NCBI GenBank assembly: GCA_032622095.1
Contig: CP136063.1
Location: forward strand, 10,335,814 to 10,399,813
Origin: Siphonodentalium dalli
Taxonomy: Eukaryota; Mollusca; Scaphopoda; Gadilida; Siphonodentaliidae
Direction: 5' to 3'
Length of the DNA: 64,000 nt
Positions within the stretch are counted from its first letter, which is position 1, and each line of letters starts with the position of its first letter. Below, in pieces: positions 39,712 through 51,039 of this stretch. The notes beneath the pieces were generated by a model. That model saw nothing but the letters and a program-made list of their open reading frames with translations, was not told the DNA's origin and searched no databases. The translations under genes and the position numbers were made by a program.

Positions 39712-39841
39712 GATTCTAGAACGGGTGATGAAGAATACGCAGATTTGTCTTCGTTGGTGAATTTACAATACCTTACCGAAATAAAGTGAGGTTTTCGAAG
39801 AACTGGAAAAATAGACCTATGGAATGTTGTAGATTGGCATC
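39712..39841 (-). repeat. 130-bp inverted repeat, right arm
   Basis: Partner of 36972-37101 in opposite orientation, about 2.6 kb away. The near identity of the arms implies a recent inverted duplication or two recent insertions of one element. No target duplication was found at the arm ends. Confidence 0.88.
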
Positions 39842-40173
39842 TAAGGTGTAAGAGGTACCAAAAGTTTTTAGTGAAAATATATTTTTTGTAGGAATACAGT
39901 TGAGTTCAAAATGGGTGGCAACGATTTCTTGTTTCATTCCTTCCGTGACCTATGTGGTGGTTCTGCCAATAAAAGAGGGGTTTTGACCAAATTCCAAGCT
40001 CCTGTGGTTTGAAGCTGATACAGTATTCAGTAATGCCCAACGTAATTGACCACTTAACCGGGCTCCGGCATCTGGGTTTTTAGTCACAACTGAAATAAAA
40101 ATAAGTGCGAATTATAACAAATGAAGAGAACAAATCCCTTAAAATATCACATTTGATATCATACGTCTGTTAC

Positions 40174-40390
40174 GCCAGCTTTTGAAGTAACTGACCACTT
40201 TTGAAGTAGGTCTCCACTTTTGAAGTAAAACACGCCAGCTTTTGAAGTAACTCATCACTTTTGTAATAAAATCGCCAGCTTTTGTAGTAAAGTGAGGTCT
40301 CCGCTTTTGAAGTAAAAAACGCCAGCTTTTGTAGTAAACAAACTAGGTCTCCACTTTTGTAATAACAAAACTACAGCTTTTGAAGTAAAC
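40174..40390 (+). repeat. Short minisatellite built on 'acttttgaagtaa'
   Basis: About ten copies of 'cttttgaagtaa' or 'cttttgtagtaa' alternate with the short spacers 'gccag', 'ctgacc' and 'ggtctcc'. It directly precedes the decayed zinc-finger array, separated by about 60 bp. Confidence 0.85.
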
Positions 40391-40449
40391 TGACTCAATA
40401 CATTTTGACGGGCGCTGAACAATTTTCATAACCCGATAATCCATAGTGG

Positions 40450-41243
40450 CTATCGCCCATACGAGTGTGATGTGTGACTGAATATATTTAGTGAGTCCAG
40501 TTCCGTGACAAAAGAATCCACACCGTTAATCGACCATACGAGTGTGACGTGGTTTGAATAGCTTTCAGTCATACCAACACAAGAGAAATAAGTCAATCGC
40601 CCATACGTGTACGTGTACCAAAAGGCACTTAGTGAGTCCGGTTCCATGACAAAAAAATCCACACCGGTAATCGACCATATGCATGTGACGTGGTTCGAAT
40701 ATCATTCAGTCTTACCAACATATGAGAAATCACAGTCAATACGCGTGTGACGTGTACCAAAAGGCACTTAGTGAGTCAGGTTCCGTGACAAAAATATCCA
40801 CAGCGGCAATCGACCATATGCATCTGACGAGGTTCGAATATCCTTCAGTAATACCAACACAAGAGAAATCACACAGTCAATCGCCCATACGCGTGTGACG
40901 TGTACCAAAACGCACTTAGTGAGTCCGGTTCCGTGACAAAATAATCCACACCGGTAATCGACCATATGCATGTGACGTGGTTCGAATAGCCTTCAGTCAT
41001 AACACCAGAAGATAATTTATAGAGTTAATCGCCCATATAAGTGTGACGTGTACCGAACGGCATTTAGTGAGTCTGTTTCCCTGCCTAAGCATATGAACAC
41101 ACATAGGTGATCAATCATACGAGTATATAAGATTGTTCCCAGGCAGCCTGACAACCCACACTATTGAATGCCCTTACAAGTGCGACCGTTATCAGAAGAA
41201 GTTCGATGTTACATTGAGTCAGACAAGACTGAAAACATGACGA
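40450..41243 (+). pseudogene. Decayed, tandemly amplified C2H2 zinc-finger array
   Basis: In shifting + strand frames one reads finger fragments: RPYECDV then stop (40453), RPYACDVYQKALSESGSVTK, IHTGNRPYACDVVR, and near the end CPYKCDRYQKKFDVTLSQ (about 41185). The DNA words 'aatccacaccgg', 'atcg-cccata' and 'tgtgacgtg' match those of the intact gene at 35897. The second zinc Cys is lost throughout (TGA, TAC, GTT or TAT). The core repeats with a 139-148-bp period, marked by 'agtgagtc' at 40490, 40631, 40770, 40918 and 41065; this corresponds to two shortened fingers. Frameshifts and stops rule out translation. It is a broken relative of the nearby gene that was itself amplified in tandem. Confidence 0.75.
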
Positions 41244-44200
41244 CATATATAGTTTCTCGAAATTAGGTGATGTATTAGTTCCAACGGAAAATAGTTGGTA
41301 TATTTATTATTGGCCTCAGTTTTAATTGCATATTCGTACCCTCGAAATGTATGTGACCCGACGCGTTAGGGACAGCAGAAAATGTTTGGTTTATTAGATT
41401 CGTCTCTGGAAGGCGACATTAACAACAATTTTCAATCATTAAAATTATGTGACATAACCGAAGTATTATAACTACGTCAAACGTGGCCAGTTATAAAACA
41501 CGGGAGCCAGTAATGTGTTGTGTGGAAACCGTTGGGTTCACATACACTCTGATGATTGAGTATATAAAATAACGGATTCGAAGGCATTATGTCGCTATAC
41601 AGGGAAAGTTAAACTTTCAAATCTCAATGTTCTTGATGCCAAAAGGTTCAGTCTCCTTTCAAAATTTATTCAACACAATATACGAATACAATTAATTATT
41701 TTATTGTCAATTGTCAGGCACAGCAATACAAAATGAAACGCATAACAAAATTAAGAATGAATGGAACGATGTTGTTGATGTAGTTAAATAATAATTAGTC
41801 AAATTTATCCTCAACCTCCCCTTAGAAGCTATAGTTCTTGAATAGTTATGTATAATATTGTATAGCTTGATCCCTTATCGCCTCTCATCCACATCAACAA
41901 TTCTGCTATCTGAATCTGTTTTGTTTATTATGGTCAATAAATGAAATCAATATTCTATCATGAAGACAATATATGATAGTATACATATTTACTATTGCTA
42001 TGTTGCACCTATCAATTGGGGTCAGACTAAGTGGTGTACTATAGTCAGGGAAGGTTGAGGTGTCTCACGGACTGGTAACTTAACATAAAAACAATGATGA
42101 ATTATTTTGAGATATCACTGGTCGATCATGATTGATATCTAGATCTACAATGTAGCTCATAATTACTACTCCCTTCATTTTCAACTACGTTAGTTATAAA
42201 CGCCCAGACCGTGCGCTGCTCGCAATGTGGTAACCCCTTTCCAAAAAAAAAAAATTAAATACCAAATGCAGAACAAAACTAGAATGCACTCATAGAGATG
42301 CCGACTTGCGCAAAGCTACCGATATTATACACTGTAGGGATGCAGGAAGGTATGTCGGGTGGGTAGTCCGAGAGGCAAAAAATCATATTTTTTACAACCT
42401 CATACAAATGTTTTACTAAAGACCTTTTGTGCTCATATTTAACATTTTAACAGTTTAAAACTTATTATAGCTGCAAAAACACCTTATTTATGTTACTGGA
42501 CCCGTATATGGGCTTTATTGGAGGTGACATAAAGCTGACATGTTGCATATGGGACGGTGAGGTGAAAAACTTCCTTCCCGACACCCTTCGAAAGAAGCTT
42601 CGAGAAATGTAAAACTGAAATAAATAAACTTTTCCTCATGTAACTACCTGTAGGACTTTTAAACCTAGATCAATGTGTGCATGGAAAAGAGCGAGCAGCT
42701 CTCAAACATTAATGTGACTATCAATGGCTAGAAAATAACGTTCATCAGTGCATCAAGCTAATCAATGAATTATTTGCATGTTTTATATCAACTCAGATGA
42801 ATATGTTGATCTCACAACACCTACAGTCTGACATAGTGACTGCTTGTCATTTTGTATAAAGATGTTCCAGTAGACAAGTTGTATCAAATAATGGTAGATA
42901 ATGTGCTGGTTGACAGACTAATCAATCTGGAATTAGTTAGAAATTGTGTCTATCCTGCACAACGACCTAGGTTTGCAGATACACCTATCAGCAATTTATA
43001 AAATAATATTTCCAATTGCATCCTGGCAAATACATGTATCCTCTCTAGATACCGGTATGTATTTATTTCCAAAATATGTCAACTCTAGTTGAATTGAAGC
43101 TTAACAACTGATATGTCATGGATATGTCTACATAACATCAACAGTGACTCGAAAGTCAAGATTGAGTTCACTGTCCTGAGATGTTATGAGCTTAAAATGT
43201 GTTAGAGCCAAATAGCCAAAACACGTGTTCGGTTCGTGTAATAGCTTGCTGGTGGAAATGATACCTCACTGCATGGATATGCTGGGAGATGTATCATTTG
43301 TTTTTGTAAAATTGGATGCATATGCCTTATAATAGTGTTTTGTGTGCAACTATCAACTGCTGATGGGTTACTGACTTACTGTATACGTGTATTTGTCCAC
43401 TATATTGATGCGTTAGAATTTCCATTTAGCAGATTGGAATTTGACCACACAGGAAGAACTATAGCATACTCTCATCACACGTTGACTTGGAAACTCCATT
43501 GAATGGATATGTATGTGGTAGACATATGCCTATCAGCCCATATTTAAAGACAAAAATATTTACCTGTATATTCCATTTTATTTTAATTAAACAGCTTCTG
43601 AAACAGATGAAACTGTCGTTTGGTATAAAGGAGATAATTTCCCAGTTATGTGAGTGATATCAGTAGGGTTTTATGCGGATTTTAGACATAAAATTAGTGA
43701 AATGCCAGATGCAAAAAAACAGCAACTTTCTGCAATTTTTTTTACTTGGGCTTGGGCTACAGAGGCTAACATTTTGAAAATTCCCGTGGCATCCTCATAC
43801 ATGTACTCCCCCAAACCTCTAACTTTTGATGTATTAGACTTAACCCAAATATTACACAGTAAAAATAAAAATTTCAATTAAAAATTGTTTATGAATAGAA
43901 CCTGGTGCAAAATGGAACAGTGGAGGTTTCGGGCAATTTCACCTCTTCACAATACAAACCGTTAAAAAAAACCATGCATACATGTAGCTCGAAGACGAGT
44001 ATGACTCGCCACACAGTAACATTTCACCAGGCTCTGTTCATAAACTTAAGTGAATTCACAACTCTTTGAACTCAAGATATAATATGAGCATACGCTAGCG
44101 TAATTAACGAACCACAGCTAAAACACACGCATAAGCTAGGATATATCTGCCTTTTTTAAATCTTATAAAAATAACTTCATACATTCATATTCCCATCAAA

Positions 44201-44298
44201 TAAGATTCAATTAGGCCTTAAGTCGTGGTATGATTAATTACACTTCAGACATGCACAATGGTTCATTAAATTTCGTATATCAACTAGGCCAATCACAC
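41244..44298. other. 3 kb without recognisable features
   Basis: A+T-rich sequence with open frames no longer than 75 residues on either strand. I saw no tandem repeat, transposon end or finger remnant. A poly(A) run at 42243-42255 is the only simple feature. Confidence 0.5.
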
Positions 44299-44306
44299 AT
44301 CAGGGC

Positions 44307-45774
44307 TAAGCTTGCCATGATTATTCGACTAACCTTCGGCAGGTGTGCATGGTAGTCGACGGTTATTTACTTTCGTCGACTAATCGCCCAAACGGGGGGG
44401 GGGGCTATGGTTGTCTATTTAAGCAGTACTATGCGCAAATACAATGCCTGGAAGTAAAAGTTAACAGTGTATATAGCACAATTTATCACCCGACAGCCTG
44501 TTCTGTCGCCACTTCTGATGCGGCTTCCTTTGATAACGCAACCGACGTTTGGCGGTCATCTTCAACGAGTTTGGTGTGCCTTTGATGTGTTACAGGCTTG
44601 CCATTGTTTATGTTTAACTATAAACGTATCTTCCTATGGATCTGTAATTAGCGATCATCATTTAAGAAATGTATGTTGATTTGCTTGCGTTCCATAGAGT
44701 ATGGATGCAAGTTGGTCTGACATTTTGTGTGGAACGCACACATGAAAATGTCAGACCAACTTGCATCCATACTCTATGGAACGCAAAATAATCAACATTC
44801 ATTACTTATATTTACACTCAACCGAGTCAACTGGCAGATTAAAAGAGTTTTAAGCGTCCATTTCCAACATTATAATCGTGGCTCGGAGCAAGTTGCGTCT
44901 ACACAAAAATGGTTGCAAGTTAGTTGGGGTCAGCGCGCGAAGTCATGTGACGTAATTTCGACCAACCAACGTCATGTTCCACAATAGGAATGCACGTGTG
45001 AGTGTAAATATATCCAAAATGGAAGACATGCATGGGACTGCATCTATATTTCTTTTTTTCAAATTTCATACTGTAAAACGTGATAATAATTGACAAAGTC
45101 ACAAAGTTCGCGGGACATGGAATGTTCAGTGTTACTAGACAGTTAACCCATAACAAATTGGTGTCATCACTTATTAGTTAGACATACATCACATTCTCCA
45201 ACTTGGTAACGTATATACCCCCCACCCGCTACCGCGCTGCACGATGCGTTGTACGCACTTTGAATAACAAAACTAAAAGTACAGTAACAGGCAGCGCGCA
45301 CACACCGAAACCCGCGAAATAAAATTAAATGCTATAATATGTCAGTTGACGCAATCGGTACACAATAGGATTTTATATAGTCCGTTTTCAATAAGTATGC
45401 GACAATTCCGCATGCTTTCATTTGGCACCGTGACCGCGATGCATGTTCACGGGGAACATTGATTGACTGGACAGATATTTGTTTAATGTCTCGTCCGCGG
45501 GAATAGCGATGAGGAGGGCGTTTACCTGCTGCGTAAATTTGAGTTTAGGTGGCCGATGACGGGCGGGGGCCTCAGAATGACCAGCCTGCTGACTGACAGA
45601 TTATAACTGTGTTCAGACTGGATGTAATGTAGTCATTTTAATTTCGATTTGATCACGTCTTTACCTGGGTGCAATATAGGCCACATATATAAACGATTAA
45701 TCGATTAATCGACTAACCGTCGACTATAGCGGTCGATTAGTCGATTGTGAAAACTCATAGTCGTGGCAACCCTA
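44307..45774. mobile_element. hAT-like non-autonomous transposon, 1,468 bp, with 8-bp target duplication
   Basis: The 8-bp word atcagggc stands at 44299-44306 and again at 45775-45782, directly outside sequence with inverted ends: TAAGCTTGCCATGATTA on the left and TAGGGTTGCCACGACTA (complement) on the right, 12 of 17 matching. Sub-terminal 'cgactaatcg' and 'gtcgac' words occur in both ends in opposite orientation. An 8-bp duplication and imperfect short TIRs are the hallmarks of the hAT superfamily. Inside there is no transposase frame, so it would need a partner elsewhere in the genome. It contains a large hairpin (44685-44786). Confidence 0.78.
44685..44786. repeat. Perfect 42-bp inverted repeat with 18-base loop
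   Basis: 44685-44726 and 44745-44786 are exact reverse complements (arm begins 'ttgcgttccatagagtatgg'). Weaker complementarity continues outward for roughly 25 bp ('atgttgat' / 'atcaacat'). The loop itself holds gtgtg...cacac and a third copy of ggaacgca. It lies within the hAT-like element. Confidence 0.93.
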
Positions 45775-45949
45775 ATCAGGGCATGTGGGAAATCGGAGAT
45801 TCACAATGCAAACAGACTACGAGTTCACCACGTCAAACTTAAAACCTAAAAAAAACTTTTAAAAGCCGTATATACCTTTTGTACAAATTATTATAGAATA
45901 TAAACTCCCAACATCTAACAGTGTTCAAAAGATTTAGTCATGCAAAGAT

Positions 45950-46318
45950 TAAAATCTAAGATTGCTGCTGGCGGCCATGTTTTTTCCGAATGACCCCAAA
46001 ATGACTCGTTCCCATCTACATGTCAATATTATGATCCATGACACATTTCATGATGATCAGACAAACAGTATGGCCTGTAGCCTGTGCGATTGAATTTTGA
46101 AATACAAGATGGCCACGGCCATGTTGTTTTGCCGCATGACCCTAAAATGACTTGTACCCATCTGCATGTCAATGTCAACAGCTATGACAAATTTCATAAT
46201 GATCCGACCAAAGGTACGACCTGTAGCCTGTATTGTTGACGCATCACACACACACACACACACACGGACGACGGATACTAAGCCATGGCTTTACAAAGTA
46301 AAGTTGAGCTAATAAGGT
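45950..46318 (+). repeat. Interspersed repeat, 'ccaagatggcc' family, short copy
   Basis: It shares with 55494-57058 the ordered words 'atggccacggccatgtt', 'gaccctaaaatgac', 'atgtcaatgtcaaca', 'gacaaatttcataa', 'acgacctgtagcc' and the end 'acggacgacgga ... agttgagctaataa'. A (CA)n run at about 46244-46265 sits just before the conserved end. It is non-coding; the family is abundant in this window. Confidence 0.8.
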
Positions 46319-46452
46319 TGGTATGCATACATGTACCGGTACATGTACCGGTATACTAGTGGCTTTCTGAAAATTTGCGAAAACCCTCACATCTATTTAC
46401 ATGCAGAAGAGAATACATTTCGCCAAACAATATTTACCTCAACCTTGTAAGC

Positions 46453-46522
46453 CAGTGCATTCTCTTATATATACGAGGCTCCTTACGTGACATTCGCATA
46501 TACACCGTAAGAGAATGCACTG
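46453..46522. repeat. Short inverted repeat, 15-bp arms
   Basis: 'cagtgcattctctta' (46453-46467) and its exact complement (46508-46522) enclose about 40 bp containing 'ctccttacgtgacattcgc'. One arm sequence appears again alone at 49495-49509, and similar ccaatg...cattgg arms surround 47993-48060. This suggests a small hairpin family. Confidence 0.8.
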
Positions 46523-46841
46523 TAGTGCGATCTGGCCATTAGTTCCCGAGAAACCAGTCTGTCCATGCAGATATGACGTCAAAATGTGAAAATGGAAAGA
46601 AACCAGATGCAGACCATGTTACACAAAGTGCCGAAATACATACATGTACATGTATCGGTGTAACAGGATATCTCCCCATGGATATCTCCCCCCCCACCCT
46701 GGATATCGCCCCCCCCCCATATATGACTAACAAATCATTTCACTCATTTGATATTGTTTGACCCTGAATTGGCCAGAATTATTTTGTTTTTATGATTTAA
46801 TATTGTTTAAAAAAAAAAATTCAAATGTCCAGGCTTGATAT

Positions 46842-47440
46842 ATATGACTATATAAAGCAAAATAAGCGATAAAACCATAAGATGATTTTTTTGTCATGAT
46901 GGTGCTGGGTGGGGGAGATATCCTGACCTGGACATCTTCTCCCACCCCAAACCCTGATGCGAACAATTTTTCGCAGAAGTAAATTTCTCGCTGTTTGATG
47001 ACTATATAAAGCAATAAAATGATAAGGTGATTTGTTTTTGTCATATACATGTAGGTGCTGGGTGGCGGGGGGGGGGGGGAAATACTGGTATCCTGACCTG
47101 GACATCTGACCGCCCCAACCCAAACCCTGACTCAAACAACTTTTTCTCTGAAGAAGTTAATTTCTTGCTGTTTCATGACTATATAAAGCAAAATAAGCAA
47201 TAACACCATAAGATGAGTTTTAGTCATGTACATGTAGGTGCTGGGTTGTGGGAAGATATCCTGACCTGGACATCCCCCCATAAAATCATAAGATGAGTTT
47301 TTTGTCATGTAGGTGCTGGTGGTGGGGGGGGGGGGAGATATCCTAACCTGGACATTTCCCACCACCCCAAACCCTGACTCAACTGTCTTTCTCACTGTTT
47401 CATGACTATATAAAGCAAAATAAGCGATAAAACTAATATG
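46842..47440 (+). repeat. Irregular tandem repeat, about 155-225 bp
   Basis: 'gactatataaagca' starts at 46846, 47000, 47177 and 47404. Between them 'ggtgctgg', a G-rich run, 'tatcctgacctggacat', a C-rich run and 'caaaccctga' recur in order. Spacing varies (154, 177 and 227 bp) because G runs expand and one partial extra unit is inserted near 47280. Confidence 0.85.
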
Positions 47441-48819
47441 AACATAAGCTAGCTTAATTAACGAACCAAAGCTGAACAACATGGGTGCCCGTTTGGTGGG
47501 GTGGGGCGATTAACTATTCATGTGGTCATTCAACCAGTAAAACTGATGTTGTGACATGGCATAGCGGCTGAAATGACGATAAACCTGTATCAACCGACCA
47601 ACATGGATGTTCCTGTGGCTTCAATCTCACATGATTGAATCATTTTGTAACTGGTACCTCAAGTTCATACAGTTAGAAATATTCTAAATGTGGCCATTTG
47701 TTGGTCTACTTACAACAGATTTTCCACTGAAAACCAAAGTTGGGGGGGGGGTCAGAACCAGAACCCCTCCCACCAATTATGTGGTTCTAAACTCAGCTCA
47801 TAAATCACTATCTACAAGTACATGTACATCTATCAGGACTATGAGTTCGAACTCCGTAAAATAACAGAAGCTGAGAAACTGGTGTGAATTAAACTGTGAC
47901 GGGGTCTCAAGCATGTCTACCCCTGCACATCAGAAAAATGCCATTAACCTTATCATGACTAGAGCTCAATGAAATTTTGCGAAAAACTGGTCCAATGCAC
48001 ACTTATATATATAGGAGTCTCCCATTGGGAGCCTCGCGTATATAAGAAAAGACATTGGCCTAACAACATTTGCCTTAACATTGTAAACCAGTGAACTTTT
48101 ATATGCGAGGCTCACCATGAGAGACATGCATATATTTATACATGTATACGAGTGTGCACAGGCACATTATCTTTAATGCTGTACCAGTATGAAAGGGTTA
48201 AATGGCAAAAGTAGCTTGAGGATGGATGTGATCCATCATATCACAGGTCAATTCAACCAGTCCCACACGATTTCATGTTCAAGTGCTTGTGTACTAATTT
48301 ATAGCACAAACTCATACCGGTATTTCAGTCGCCAGTTGATAGAAATACATGATTTTCAAATTTGTCAATAATTCATAATTTCACTCACCTTGCAGTGTGT
48401 AGACTATAGTGACTAGTGTTGTTATATATTCTGTCATATTTTCACAATAAAAGGTAAACTACCGCCAGGAATGAAATCAAATTGCAATTCAATATTCATA
48501 ATTCTCATTTGCAGTAGCAGTAATTGAAATACATACAACTGATAAGATATCACTTTAGGCAAATGCTTTAGAATTTCTACAGCAAGTCAGAAGTGTTGAA
48601 AATGAGTTAATGAAAATCATGAATAATGATTTACATGTACATGTACTCTTGTCGGATTTAAAGGCATGCTACACATGTATCAAAATATTTCTGTCATTTG
48701 TTCAGTATAATGGTGGCATGATTGATATTTCTTGTACTATAGTGGAATATAAGACAGGGAACGCTCAATGTTGCCTATATTTAGAGCGAAAATAAAGTAA
48801 TAATGGGGCACTTCTCTCA
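47441..48819. other. No gene seen
   Basis: A+T-rich sequence with a G run near 47742, scattered TACATGTA words and a hairpin-like pair (ccaatgcacac / gacattgg) around 47993-48060. The longest open frame is about 60 residues. Confidence 0.45.
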
Positions 48820-49195
48820 GTCTAACACAAGGTCATAACTCTGGCAAAGGGCCATAACTCCGAAAAGAGTGCAGACAAAACTTGCACTGTGAAGGACGGG
48901 GTCAAACGAAGGTCTCCACTATATACCTCCGAACCCTCTGAATCCTCAATCACAAATTTCCAAGTCAAAGAATGGTTGTAACTGGCAAATATGAAACTGG
49001 TATGTGGGGATCCTTTCCACCACCAAACTATGCTCAACATACAAGAACACCCTATAATTAACACCCCGAGTTACAAGCTTAAATATTCTTTCGGACACAA
49101 ATTTCTAACTCAAACCAGGGCCGTAACTCTTGTAAACATTAGAGGTGTGACTGTCCCAATGGGACTAAGGATACCCCCCTTTTTAAAACAATAAG
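48820..49195. repeat. 'gccataactc' interspersed repeat
   Basis: Contains 'ggtcataactctggcaaag', 'gggccataactccgaaa', 'ggttgtaactgg' and 'gggccgtaactcttg', which look like decayed copies of a widespread family. The same words return at 50331-50420. From memory such words are common in bivalve genomes; this is a clue to the host rather than a function. Confidence 0.55.
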
Positions 49196-50330
49196 ATGGT
49201 TCACATACATTGTATCAGGAAACATTTAGTTAAAATAATAAAATAACAGATTCCCATTGCAGGTACAAAACCCTAACCCCAATCATAAAACCTATTGAGC
49301 AAATGAGAGGCCGATCATGATCGGCAGATGTTAACCTATTCCTTGGCGATAGTAAATTACTATGATCGGAAACATAAATGAGAGTGTTGATGTTGATTTA
49401 TAGAGTATACTGTTATGTACTATTATAGACCAAACATGTACATAACACAACTTATAGGAATTTATGGGTCAATCACATTTACATGTACCTTATGTAAGAG
49501 AATGCACTGGAACAGGATCTGTAATGCGCTGCACCACCCCAGCCTTGGGTTAAATGTGAAAAGGTGACCATGGAATACTTGGTCAAGAGATTCCAATTTA
49601 AGTTTACAATGTATCATATTCTACCAACAACCGCCATCAAGATAAGATACCTCACTGCTGACCCATTGGTAATATGGTATGAATTATTTATATACCAAAG
49701 CGGTCAACAAATCACAGGCATAGTTTATGCTGAAGACTGGTATCACTATTAAACAAATAACATTTACATGTTTTGTATAATAACATCAGACCATATGTAG
49801 AGTGATGATCTAGTCTACATGTGATGTGAATTGTTGAAACTGTTTTTAAATTAGATACAATAACTTTCTTTATCTACACATTGGCATAAGAGACATCAGA
49901 AAATAATATAGCCATTATGTATTAATGGCTACAGTAGTCCAAAGGCATGGGATGGAATTGGTGATTTCACTGATTTGGGTTTAATGTCGCTCAAAACAAA
50001 TTTACCAGTACACAACACAATACATGTATTTTGTTCCGATTTAAACAAAATTTGATGTGCTGACTCGGGTACCCTTGGCAGAGTTATAATAGTGTTAGTT
50101 TTTAAAATTTTGGTAACTTTGGAAAAAAAATTTGTTTAAACAACAAAATCCAATAATAAAGACATCCACAGCCAGAGGTCAGAGTAGATTTTGTATAGCA
50201 TTCCCTACCAATACATCTTTTTTCATTGTAAATTGCTTTGCAGAAATTGGAAAACGCATCACAAATTGCGATGCGAATCCAGTTACATGGATATAGAGCA
50301 TGTTTGTTATGGACGCTACACAAAGTCCAG
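49196..50330. other. No gene seen
   Basis: The only structures are a perfect 16-bp palindrome, gccgatcatgatcggc, at 49310-49325, and the lone hairpin arm at 49495. A 137-residue minus-strand frame (50102-50515) runs into the 'gccataactc' repeat and a TACATGTA stretch, so I treat it as incidental. Confidence 0.45.
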
Positions 50331-50455
50331 TAAAGGGCCATAACTCTGGGAAAAAGTGTGAACAAAACCGAAATTGGAATTCCCAGTTTTGAGCTGTGTT
50401 GTGAAATGTTAGTTATGGATAGACAGAATGACACACCGAAAGGAAAGACAGACTG

Positions 50456-50620
50456 AGGTACATGTACATGTATCACTATATATACCCCTAATCCTTGGTA
50501 CGGGTACATGTACAACTGTACATACTAGTACTGTATACATGTACTGTACATACTGTATACATGTACACCAATCAGTAAGCCTGGGGGGGGGAGCTTGTGC
50601 ATGTACATGTATTTACTCAT
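50456..50620. repeat. TACATGTA-rich variable stretch
   Basis: Interleaved 'tacatgta', 'gtatacatgtac' and 'actgtacata' words make nearly every base part of a short palindrome. It is non-coding. Confidence 0.75.
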
Positions 50621-51039
50621 AAAGTAGGTACTGGGCTTACTCACAAGGCCCCCTCCCCTTTGCAAACATTGAGTAATAGCCTTCAGGTGCTGACATACCA
50701 TCATGTTTTATATCATTACCATATTTTGGTACTGAAAAAGATAATAATGTGTTTTATTTATATCAATAACAAGATAAAATCACATGATAATGGCCAGAAA
50801 CAGTGACAAGACAGTTCAGCTTCTATACATTTGGGATAAAAAAAAAGCACAGATATGCTTGAGTACATGTATCTTCTCCTACAGGGTACCTGTATTCTAC
50901 AGGATAGAAAGACATGATTGTATTCACCTTCCAAATGCTCAACAATGGGGGTGTGGGCTAAACTGGGCTTATCTACCGGTACGAGGAGACTGGGTTTATC
51001 CTCGAGGATGGGCTTACTAACGGTTGTATACAGTAATAA

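Noticed and set aside
42226-42260. Another zinc-finger remnant ('gctcgcaatgtggtaacccc')
   Set aside because: Only one Cys-like codon and no following finger words; it is too short to separate from chance.
47835-47860. tRNA T-loop-like word 'gagttcgaactc'
   Set aside because: No acceptor, D or anticodon stems can be folded around it; it is a short palindrome.
50102-50515. 137-residue minus-strand open frame
   Set aside because: It is composed of an interspersed 'gccataactc' repeat and a TACATGTA-rich stretch; the N-terminal Met-Tyr-Val-His runs are a by-product of the latter.
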